Source: Sphingopyxis sp. Root154
GTDB lineage: Bacteria; Pseudomonadota; Alphaproteobacteria; Sphingomonadales; Sphingomonadaceae
Assembly: GCF_001427105.1 (NCBI RefSeq)
Contig: NZ_LMGI01000002.1
Location: 1,406,651-1,470,650, forward strand
DNA length: 64,000 bases
Reading direction: 5' to 3'
Shown: piece by piece, positions 48,919 through 56,797 of the stretch
How the letters are laid out: the number at the start of each line of letters is the position of its first letter
Numbering within the stretch: the first letter of the stretch is position 1
Translations under genes and position numbers: made by a program
The notes under the pieces: model-generated
The model's database searches: none
Seen by the model: only the letters and a program-made list of their open reading frames with translations
What the model was told of the DNA's origin: nothing

Positions 48919-51618
48919 ATGACCACGCGCATGTTGATCGACGCGCGGCACCGGGAAGAAACCCGGGTCGCCGTCACCAAGGGAAACCGAATCGAGGAGT
49001 TTGATTTCGAGTCCGCCGAGCACAAGCAGCTCAAGGGCAATATCTATCTGGCCAAGGTTACCCGCGTCGAACCGTCGCTTCAGGCGGCGTTCGTCGAATA
49101 TGGCGGCAATCGCCACGGCTTCCTCGCCTTCAGCGAAATCCACCCCGACTATTACCAGATTCCGAAGGAAGACCGCGACGCGCTGCTGCGCGAAGAGGCC
49201 GAGCACGCCGCCGCCGCCGCTCAGCGCGCCGAGGAAGACCTCGACGAGCTCGAAGGCGATGTCGCCGACGTCGAATATCACGACGAGGACGAGAATGGCG
49301 ACAGCCGCGCCGATCGCGACGACCGCGATGATGACCGGGACGATCATGACGATCGCCACGACGACCATGATGATCGCGACGACAATGGCGATGCCGAAAA
49401 TGGCGACGCCGAAGACGGCGCCGAAGGCTCCGAAGAAGGCAAGGATGGCCGCGGCGACCGCCGCGGCCGTGGTCGCGGACGCGGCAACAACAATCGCAAG
49501 GGTGGCCGCGGACGCAGCCGCCGCAATGACGACGAAGACAGCGAAAACCGCATGTCGCTGCGCCGCCGCTACAAGATCCAGGACGTCATCCGTCGCCGTC
49601 AGGTGATGCTGGTCCAGGTCGTCAAGGAAGAACGCGGCAACAAGGGCGCCGCGCTCACCACCTATCTGTCGCTCGCCGGCCGCTATTGCGTGCTGATGCC
49701 GAACACGATGCACGGCGGCGGGATCAGCCGCAAGATTTCGAACGGCGCCGATCGCCGCAAGCTGAAGGCGATGATCGACGAACTCGCGCTGCCGCCGACG
49801 ATGGGCTGCATCGTCCGCACCGCGGGGATGAGCCGCACGAAGGTCGAGATCAAGCGCGACTTCGACTATCTCGCGCGCCTGTGGGACGAGATTCGCGAAA
49901 ACACGCTGGGATCGAGCGCGCCGGCGCTGATCCATTCGGACAGCGACCTGGTGAAGCGTGCGATCCGCGATATCTATCACAAGGATATCGAGGAAGTGCT
50001 CGTCGAAGGCGACGAGGGCTACAAGGCGGCGAAGCAGTTCATGAAGCTGCTGATGCCGAGCCACGCGCGGCGCGTGAAGCAATATGCCGACCCCGTGTCG
50101 CTCTATCAGCGCTATGGCGTCGAGGATCAGCTCGCCGGGATGCTCAATCCTGTCGTCCAGCTGAAATCGGGCGGTTATCTGGTGATCAACCCGACCGAGG
50201 CTTTGGTATCGATCGACATCAACTCGGGCCGCTCGACGCGCGAGCATAATATCGAGCAGACCGCGGTCAGCACCAACCTTGAGGCCGCAGCTGAAATCGC
50301 ACGCCAGCTCCGCCTGCGCGACATGGCCGGGCTGGTCGTGATCGACTTCATCGACATGGATCATGGCTCGAACGTCCGTAAGGTCGAGCGCGCGATGAAG
50401 GATGCGCTGAAGAACGACCGCGCACGCATCCAGGTCGGCCGCATCTCGGGCTTTGGCCTGATGGAGATGAGCCGCCAGCGGCTGCGCACCGGCGTGCTCG
50501 AAGCCTCGACGCGTCCGTGCCCGCATTGCGAAGGCACCGGCCTCGTCCGCACCGCCTCGTCGGCGGGCCTCAGCGCGCTGCGCCTGATCGAAGAGGAAGC
50601 CGCACGCGGCAAGGGCAACAAGATCACCCTGCGCGCGAGCCAGGAAGCGACCTTCTATCTGCTCAACGAAAAGCGCCGCGAACTGCGCGAGATCGAAGAG
50701 CTGTACGGCGTCACCGTCGAAATCCTGCCCGACGGCGAGACCGAGGGCGCGCGCATGGCGGTCGAGGTCAGCGGCCCGCCGCCGATCGCGCGCCGCAGCT
50801 TCGCCCCGATCGCCCCGATCGAGGACGATGACGACGACGATTATCCCGAGGACGAGGAAGAAGAAGCCGAAGAAGAGGCCGCCGAAGAGCGTCCGGCGCG
50901 TTCGCGTGACCGCGAGGAAGGCGCGCGCGACCGCGAGGAAGGCGATGCCGACGGCGAAGGCCGCAAGCGCCGCCGTCGCCGTCGTCGTGGCCGCCGTGGC
51001 CGCCGCGACGAAGAAGGCAATGAAATCGCCGAAGGCGGCGAAGGCGGCGACGATCGCGATGGCGACAGCGCCGAGGCCGACGAAATCGAAGCCGTCGAGG
51101 CCGCTCCCGAGGCGGACGCCGAGGAAGCCGAAGCCAAGCCGCGCCGCCGCCGTGGCGGACGCGGCCGCAAGAAGGCTGATGCGACCGACGGTGCAGACGA
51201 GGCCGCAGCCGAAGCTGAAGTGGCACCGGTAGAGGTGGTCGAAGCCGCCGAACCGGTTGCCGAAGAAGCCCCGGCCGCCGAGGAAAAGCCCAAGCGCAAA
51301 CGCGCGCCGCGCAAGACCAAAGCCGCTTTGGCCGCCGAAGCCGAGGCTGCGGAAGCCAGCGAGGCACCGGTCGTCGAAGCAGTCGCCGCCGAAGCTCCGG
51401 CTGAAGCAGAAGCAGCAGCCGAAGCCGAAGCCGAACCCGCCAAGCCCGCGCCCAAAAAGCGTGCGAGCCGCGCGAAAAAGGCGGTCGCCGCGGAGGCAGC
51501 AGCCGAACCCGCGACCGCGGGCGAAGTCGAACCGGTTGCGGCCGATGCCGACGGCGAGGGCGAAGGCCCTGACGGCGAACCGCGCCGCGGCTGGTGGCAG
51601 CGCACGTTCGGCAATTGA
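48919..51618 (+). CDS. rne: Ribonuclease E/G family endoribonuclease
   Basis: An 899-residue RNase E. The catalytic half begins MTTRMLIDARHREETRVAVT; the S1 domain is split by a charged, low-complexity insert (about 95-205) full of Asp, His and Arg, then resumes at QVVKEERGNKGAALTTYLSL. The DNase-I-like catalytic part contains VVIDFIDMDHGSNVRKVE, and the zinc link CPHCEGTG starts at residue 534. From about 620 on the chain is a long Glu/Ala/Arg-rich tail ending RRGWWQRTFGN, the scaffold region for other proteins. It initiates mRNA decay and processes rRNA. ATG 48919 follows CTTGGAG. Confidence 0.95.
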   Translation: MTTRMLIDARHREETRVAVTKGNRIEEFDFESAEHKQLKGNIYLAKVTRVEPSLQAAFVEYGGNRHGFLAFSEIHPDYYQIPKEDRDALLREEAEHAAAAAQRAEEDLDELEGDVADVEYHDEDENGDSRADRDDRDDDRDDHDDRHDDHDDRDDNGDAENGDAEDGAEGSEEGKDGRGDRRGRGRGRGNNNRKGGRGRSRRNDDEDSENRMSLRRRYKIQDVIRRRQVMLVQVVKEERGNKGAALTTYLSLAGRYCVLMPNTMHGGGISRKISNGADRRKLKAMIDELALPPTMGCIVRTAGMSRTKVEIKRDFDYLARLWDEIRENTLGSSAPALIHSDSDLVKRAIRDIYHKDIEEVLVEGDEGYKAAKQFMKLLMPSHARRVKQYADPVSLYQRYGVEDQLAGMLNPVVQLKSGGYLVINPTEALVSIDINSGRSTREHNIEQTAVSTNLEAAAEIARQLRLRDMAGLVVIDFIDMDHGSNVRKVERAMKDALKNDRARIQVGRISGFGLMEMSRQRLRTGVLEASTRPCPHCEGTGLVRTASSAGLSALRLIEEEAARGKGNKITLRASQEATFYLLNEKRRELREIEELYGVTVEILPDGETEGARMAVEVSGPPPIARRSFAPIAPIEDDDDDDYPEDEEEEAEEEAAEERPARSRDREEGARDREEGDADGEGRKRRRRRRRGRRGRRDEEGNEIAEGGEGGDDRDGDSAEADEIEAVEAAPEADAEEAEAKPRRRRGGRGRKKADATDGADEAAAEAEVAPVEVVEAAEPVAEEAPAAEEKPKRKRAPRKTKAALAAEAEAAEASEAPVVEAVAAEAPAEAEAAAEAEAEPAKPAPKKRASRAKKAVAAEAAAEPATAGEVEPVAADADGEGEGPDGEPRRGWWQRTFGN

Positions 51619-51762
51619 TCGTCCAGGCCGATCGGGTGGCAACTGATCAAGGCCGATTGATCGCATAAGCACGCTTCGCACCTTGCGTCCGCGCGACCTG
51701 ACCCCCAATAAGCCCCAATGGCTTCACTCGGGGTTCAGGCGCGCGGCGCAAGAGAGGCGGGG

Positions 51763-53166
51763 ATGACCGCTTTCCCGCCGCAGCCCGCGTTCGGGGCGCA
51801 AAGACTGCGCTCCCTTTTCCGTATCGCGCTGACATTGCTTGCGATGTTCGCCATCGCGCTGCGCCCGGCGGCGGCGCAGTCGATCCTGCGCGACGCCGAA
51901 ACCGAAGCGCTGTTCCAGGATATGATGGACCCGTTGCTCGTCGCGGCAGGGCTGAAACCCGGGCAGGTGCGCGTCCATCTGCTCGGCGACCGGAGCATCA
52001 ACGCCTTCGTCGCGGGAAGCCAGGACATCTATGTCTTCAGCGGGCTGATCGAGGCCGCCGACAGCGCCGAAGAGGTGCAGGGCGTGCTCGCGCACGAACT
52101 CGGCCACGTCATGGGCGGCCACGCGATCCGCGTCAACGAAGGCGCCAAGACCGCGACGGGCATCTCGCTCCTCAGCCTGCTGCTCGGCGCCGCGGCGATC
52201 GCGGCGGGCGCCGGCGAAGCCGGCATGGGTGTCATGATGGCGGGCCAGCAGGCCGCCCTCGGCAAATTTCTCGCTTTCAGCCGCGTCCAGGAATCGACCG
52301 CCGACGCTGCGGGCGCACAATATCTGTCGACGGCCGGGATTAGCGGCCGCGGCAGCCTCGCCTTTTTCAAGAAACTGCAAAATCTCGAGTTCCGCTACGG
52401 GGTCAAGCAGGACGACGATCAGGCCTATGGCCGGACGCACCCGATGTCGGGCGATCGCATCCAGACGCTGCGCGAAGTCTATGTCATCGATCCCGCATGG
52501 GAAAAGCCCGCCGACCCGAAAATCGAGGCGCGCTTCCAGCGCATCAAGGCGAAGCTGTCGGGCTATATGGCCGAACCCGAACGGACGCTGCGCAAATTCC
52601 CCGAAAGCAATTCGACCATCCCCGCGCGCTATGCCCGTGCCTATGCCTGGCACAAAAGCGCCTATCCGCAGAAGGCATTGACCGAAGTCGAAGGCCTGCT
52701 CGCGACGAGCCCGAACGATCCCTATTTCCTCGAACTCGAGGGTCAGGTCCTGCTCGAATCGGGGCGCCCCAAGGAAGCCATCCCCGCGCTGCGCAAGGCG
52801 GTCAGCCTGTCGCGGTCGCAGCCATTGATCAGCGCGACGCTGGGCCATGCGTTGATCGCGACCGAGGATCCGGCGAATTATGCCGAGGCCGAAGAGGTGC
52901 TGAAAACCGCCGTCGCGCTCGACAATCAGAACCCGTTCGCCTGGTATCAGCTCGGCATCGTCTATGCGAACAAGGGCGATCAGGCGCGCGCGGCGCTCGC
53001 CTCGGCGGAACGCTACAGTCTTGAGGGTGGACAGTCGGGGCTCGCGCTGCGTAATGCCGAAATGGCGATGCAGGGCTTGCCCCAGGGCTCGCCCGACTGG
53101 ATCCGTGCACAGGATATTTCACTGGTCGCTCGCGCCGAGGTGGAACGCGAGCGCAAACGGCGTTAG
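51763..53166 (+). CDS. M48 family metalloprotease with TPR-like C-terminal half
   Basis: A 467-residue exported protein (signal peptide 1-38, ending AAA) of the BepA-like group. The zinc protease domain has HELGH (111-115) and the downstream Glu in QESTADAAGAQYL. The C-terminal half (about 285-460) is helical with TPR-like repeats (LLATSPNDPYFLELEGQVLL, then GRPKEAIPALRKAVSL). In other bacteria such enzymes check the assembly of outer-membrane proteins. Start at ATG 51763 after AGAGGCGGGG; a GTG or ATG further up is possible. Confidence 0.9.
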   Translation: MTAFPPQPAFGAQRLRSLFRIALTLLAMFAIALRPAAAQSILRDAETEALFQDMMDPLLVAAGLKPGQVRVHLLGDRSINAFVAGSQDIYVFSGLIEAADSAEEVQGVLAHELGHVMGGHAIRVNEGAKTATGISLLSLLLGAAAIAAGAGEAGMGVMMAGQQAALGKFLAFSRVQESTADAAGAQYLSTAGISGRGSLAFFKKLQNLEFRYGVKQDDDQAYGRTHPMSGDRIQTLREVYVIDPAWEKPADPKIEARFQRIKAKLSGYMAEPERTLRKFPESNSTIPARYARAYAWHKSAYPQKALTEVEGLLATSPNDPYFLELEGQVLLESGRPKEAIPALRKAVSLSRSQPLISATLGHALIATEDPANYAEAEEVLKTAVALDNQNPFAWYQLGIVYANKGDQARAALASAERYSLEGGQSGLALRNAEMAMQGLPQGSPDWIRAQDISLVARAEVERERKRR

Positions 53167-53222
53167 ATTCAATCGGGACAAGCGGGGACCGCATCGCCAA
53201 CGATGATGCGCAAGGGCAACAA

Positions 53223-54830
53223 GTGACTGACAGAAAAGACGATTATTACCAGCCGTGGCTGCGCGACCCCGCGCCGACGCCGAGTGGCGGCGCGCCGGCG
53301 CAGGGTGAAGGATTGGCGAAGCCAAAGGACGAGCCCCCCGTCGGCATCGACCTGACACGATACAGCGCCCCCGAAAAGCCGCGCGATCCGCTGGTGAAGC
53401 CCGAGGCGATCAAGGCCGGGGCGGCGAACCTGTGGGATCGCATCCGGGGCGGCGCCGAAGCCTTTGCCGACTGGACGATCCGCATCGGCGACCGCGCCGA
53501 CATTCCCGCGCGCGTCGAAGCGATGGAAATCCCGCGCCGCTCGCGCGAATTCGCGGCGAAGACCGGCGCCCTCACCGCGCGCGCCGCGCGGGCGGCGGGG
53601 CGCGGATCGGCGCAGGCCGGACGCGCCGCAGCGAAGGCGACCGGCGAGGCGTGGGAGAAGATGGCGCTCGGCGACAAGGCCCGGAAGCTGTCGAGCGAGG
53701 CCGGGCGCGGGCTCGGCGAAGTCGCCGGCAAGACCAAGGCGGGCGTCGTCGACATCGCCAAGGCGGGCGGCGATAGCCTTCGCGAGCAGCTTGGCGATGC
53801 CGCGAACAAGCTGCGCCCCGCACCACGCGAGGAACTGGCGCCGCCGCCCTCGGGGCTCGAACAATTGCTCGCGCGTGAAGAAGCTGCAGCCGCGCAGGCG
53901 AACGCGCCCGCCGCGCCCGACCTCCCGCTCTTTGCGGGTGACGCTGCGATTCCGGCTGTAGCAAAGCCGGCGCCGGCTGATTCGGCGAGCGCGATGGAAG
54001 GCGACGATCGCTCGCCGATTGCGCAGCCGGTGAAAAAAACCACGAATGCCAAGGCGATGCCGGCGCAGCGCTTGCCGCAGGTGAAGGGGACGGGAATGGA
54101 CGGCGTTGCGACGCGCACATGGGGCCTCGCGCTTGGCGGCATTTTGCTGCTCGCGCTCGTCTTCTGGCTCGGCGGCCGCTTCGGCGGCGGGATGAGCAAG
54201 GCCGAGGTCGAGACGATCGTCGCCGATTATATCAAGGCGAACCCGCAGATCATTCCCGAGGCGCTCGAAGCGCAGCGTAATGGCGAGATCGCCAAGGCGA
54301 TCGACGCGATCCGCCCCGCGCTCGAAAAACCCTATGCGGGGGCATGGGCGGGCAATGCCGACGGCGATGTGACGCTGGTGGTGTTCACCGACTATGCGTG
54401 CGGTTTCTGCCGCGCGAGCGTACCCGACGTCGACCGCCTGATCCGCGAGGACAAGCGCGTGAAAGTCGTGTTCCGCGAACTGCCCATCATCGCGCCGCAA
54501 AGCCGCGATGCGGCGCTGATGGCGCTCGCCGCCGCGCGGCAGGGCAAATATGACGCCTTCCACCATGCGATGTTCGCGGCGGGCTCGCTCGACAAGGCGG
54601 CGATCGCCGCGGCTGCCGAAAAGGTCGGCGTCGTCACCGACGGCACCGCCGATGCGACCGCGAACGAGGCGCTGTTCCAGCGCGAACTCGACAGCAATCT
54701 CGCGATCGCGACCCAGCTGCAGCTGAACGCCACCCCGACGTGGATCGTCGGCAACCAGCTGTTCCAGGGGCAGATCGGTTATGACGGGTTGAAGCAGGCG
54801 GTGGCGAAAGCACGGGCAGCGAAAAGCTGA
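53223..54830 (+). CDS. Membrane-anchored DsbA-like thioredoxin with long cytoplasmic N-terminus
   Basis: A 535-residue protein. Residues 1-298 are polar, with an Ala/Arg/Lys-rich helical part (about 100-190) and no signal sequence; one membrane helix follows (about 299-317, WGLALGGILLLALVFWLGG). The periplasmic part holds a helix MSKAEVETIVADYIKANPQI and a DsbA/thioredoxin domain with VVFTDYACGFCRASVPDVDR (active site Cys-Gly-Phe-Cys, about 392-395) and cis-Pro in LNATPTWIVG. It probably oxidises or reduces thiols outside the membrane. Start is GTG at 53223. Confidence 0.85.
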   Translation: MTDRKDDYYQPWLRDPAPTPSGGAPAQGEGLAKPKDEPPVGIDLTRYSAPEKPRDPLVKPEAIKAGAANLWDRIRGGAEAFADWTIRIGDRADIPARVEAMEIPRRSREFAAKTGALTARAARAAGRGSAQAGRAAAKATGEAWEKMALGDKARKLSSEAGRGLGEVAGKTKAGVVDIAKAGGDSLREQLGDAANKLRPAPREELAPPPSGLEQLLAREEAAAAQANAPAAPDLPLFAGDAAIPAVAKPAPADSASAMEGDDRSPIAQPVKKTTNAKAMPAQRLPQVKGTGMDGVATRTWGLALGGILLLALVFWLGGRFGGGMSKAEVETIVADYIKANPQIIPEALEAQRNGEIAKAIDAIRPALEKPYAGAWAGNADGDVTLVVFTDYACGFCRASVPDVDRLIREDKRVKVVFRELPIIAPQSRDAALMALAAARQGKYDAFHHAMFAAGSLDKAAIAAAAEKVGVVTDGTADATANEALFQRELDSNLAIATQLQLNATPTWIVGNQLFQGQIGYDGLKQAVAKARAAKS

Positions 54831-54841
54831 AGGGGGCAACC

Positions 54842-56656
54842 ATGGCGACCGTCTCCCACGATGAAGCGCTCGCCAACGCCCGCCGCCTGCTGAGCGGCCA
54901 ACCCGCCGCCGCGCTGGCGCAGGCGCATGCGATCATCGAAGCCGTCCCGACCTCGGCGGCGGCGCACCGCCTCGCCGCGCATGCCCTCCGCGCACTGAAC
55001 CGCGAGGCGGAAGCACAGGCGGCGTCGCTCGCGGCCGTCGGCGCAACGATCCACGACGAAGCGATGGTCGATGCGGCGCTCGCGCTCGCCGAGGACCGGC
55101 TGCCCGACGCCGAAGCCGCGCTACGCCAGCGCCTCCGTGAAGATGCGACCGATGTCGCGGCGATCCGCATGCTGGCCGAGGTCGCGGGACGCATCGGACG
55201 TTATGACGACGCCGAAAAGCTGCTGTCGCGCGCGCTGGAGCTTGCGCCGGGTTTCGGCGCCGCGCGCGCCAATCTCGCGACGGTCTATTACAAGCAGAAC
55301 CGTTTTGCAGACGCCGCCGAAACGCTCGATGCCGTCCTCGGCGACGATCCCGACAATCCCGCGCATGCGAATTTGCGCGCCGCCGCGCTCGGCCGTATCG
55401 GCGGCTATGACGAGGCGCTCGCGCTTTACGAAGAGCTCACGCGCCGTTTCCCCGATCATGCCAAGCTGTGGATGAGCTATGGGCATCTGCTCAAGACCGT
55501 CGGGCGGCAGGACGACAGCATCGCCGCCTATCGCCGAGCGCTCGCCGCCGATCCGGGGCTCGGTGAAATCTGGTGGAGCCTCGCTAACCTCAAGACGATC
55601 CGCTTCGACGTGGAGGACCGTGCGGCAATGGAAGCGGCGCTGGTCGCCGCCGAGCCCGATCGCGACGCGCGCGCCGACGACCGGCTGCACCTGCATTTCG
55701 CGCTCGGCAAAGCCTATGACGACGCCGCCGAACATGAGTCCGCATTTCGCCATTATGCCGCGGGCAACGCGATCCGCTCCGCCCAGCTTGGCTATCGCGC
55801 CGTCGAAACGAGCGCCGCGGTCGATGCGATCATCGCCGCCTGCACGCCCGAGTTTTTCGCTTCGCGCGCGGGCGCGGGCGATCCCGCGCCCGATCCGATC
55901 TTCATCCTCGGCATGCCGCGCGCCGGATCGACGCTGATCGAGCAGATCCTTGCGAGCCATTCGGCGATCGAAGGCACGATGGAACTGCCCGACATCCCCG
56001 CGCTAGCGCTCGGCCTCGGCCGCGAAAGGCATGATGACGGGCGCCGCTGGATCGAGGCGCTGACCGATACGCCCCCCGAACAGCTCGCCGAACTGGGCGC
56101 GGCCTTCCTTCAGCGCACCGCGGTGCAGCGCAAGACCGGCAAGCCCTTCTATATCGACAAGCTGCCGAACAACTGGCTCTACACCGCCTTCATCCGCCTG
56201 ATCCTGCCCAATGCGAAGATCATCGACGCGCGGCGGCATCCGCTCGACTGCTGCTTTTCGAACTTCCGCCAGCATTATGCGAAGGGTCAGGCATTCAGTT
56301 ACGGCCTCGCCGACGTCGGCGACTATTATCGCGACTATGCCCGCCTGATGGCGCATATCGACGCGGTGCAGCCGGGCCGCGTCCACCGCGTGATCCACGA
56401 GGCGCTGCTCGACGACCCCGAGGCCGAGGTGCGCGCGATGCTCGCCTTTCTGGACCAGTCCTTCGAGGAGGCCTGCATGACATTCCACATCAACGCGCGC
56501 GCGGTGCGCACGGCGTCGAGCGAACAGGTGCGGAGACCAATCAATCGCGACGGCGTCGGGCAATGGCTACCCTATGAAAAATGGCTCGATCCGCTGAAGC
56601 AGGCACTCGGCCCCGTCCTCGGCGCATATCCGGCCATTCCCGCCGATTTCAGCTGA
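54842..56656 (+). CDS. TPR protein with C-terminal sulfotransferase domain
   Basis: A 604-residue protein. Residues about 1-270 are TPR repeats (AVARPNDP-like units such as RALELAPGFGAARANLATVY and LWMSYGHLLKTVGRQDDSIA). Residues about 345-600 are a sulfotransferase domain: FILGMPRAGSTLIEQILASH is the 5'-phosphosulphate-binding loop of PAPS-dependent enzymes and KIIDARRHPLDCCFSNFRQH the 3'-phosphate region. Such fusions are common in Alphaproteobacteria, with substrates unknown. It starts 12 bases after the DsbA-like gene. Confidence 0.9.
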   Translation: MATVSHDEALANARRLLSGQPAAALAQAHAIIEAVPTSAAAHRLAAHALRALNREAEAQAASLAAVGATIHDEAMVDAALALAEDRLPDAEAALRQRLREDATDVAAIRMLAEVAGRIGRYDDAEKLLSRALELAPGFGAARANLATVYYKQNRFADAAETLDAVLGDDPDNPAHANLRAAALGRIGGYDEALALYEELTRRFPDHAKLWMSYGHLLKTVGRQDDSIAAYRRALAADPGLGEIWWSLANLKTIRFDVEDRAAMEAALVAAEPDRDARADDRLHLHFALGKAYDDAAEHESAFRHYAAGNAIRSAQLGYRAVETSAAVDAIIAACTPEFFASRAGAGDPAPDPIFILGMPRAGSTLIEQILASHSAIEGTMELPDIPALALGLGRERHDDGRRWIEALTDTPPEQLAELGAAFLQRTAVQRKTGKPFYIDKLPNNWLYTAFIRLILPNAKIIDARRHPLDCCFSNFRQHYAKGQAFSYGLADVGDYYRDYARLMAHIDAVQPGRVHRVIHEALLDDPEAEVRAMLAFLDQSFEEACMTFHINARAVRTASSEQVRRPINRDGVGQWLPYEKWLDPLKQALGPVLGAYPAIPADFS

Positions 56657-56768
56657 TAGCCGCACGACAAAACGTTGCCTTTGAGCAACAGCGAACGACA
56701 TTTTCGACCAATGACCGCACCGCCCCGCCAACAATGCTTGCGCTTGCGCGGCACTGCGTCATGCTCCG

Positions 56769-56787
56769 TCACATGGCTGTCATGTGA
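56769..56787 (+). promoter_or_regulatory. Small inverted repeat just before the TonB-receptor ribosome binding site
   Basis: TCACATG (56769-56775) and CATGTGA (56781-56787) are perfect inverted copies with a 5-base spacer. The right arm ends directly at the GAGGGGG ribosome binding site, so a hairpin or a bound regulator could influence translation. No conclusion about function. Confidence 0.3.
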
Positions 56788-56797
56788 GGGGGATTCC

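Noticed and set aside
48705-49004. Small gene in the rne leader
   Set aside because: The frame crosses the rne start in another phase, has no ribosome binding site of note and no family features.
48916-51708. A 930-codon minus-strand open frame
   Set aside because: Antisense to rne; the RNase E protein on the plus strand is unmistakable and the opposite translation is low-complexity.
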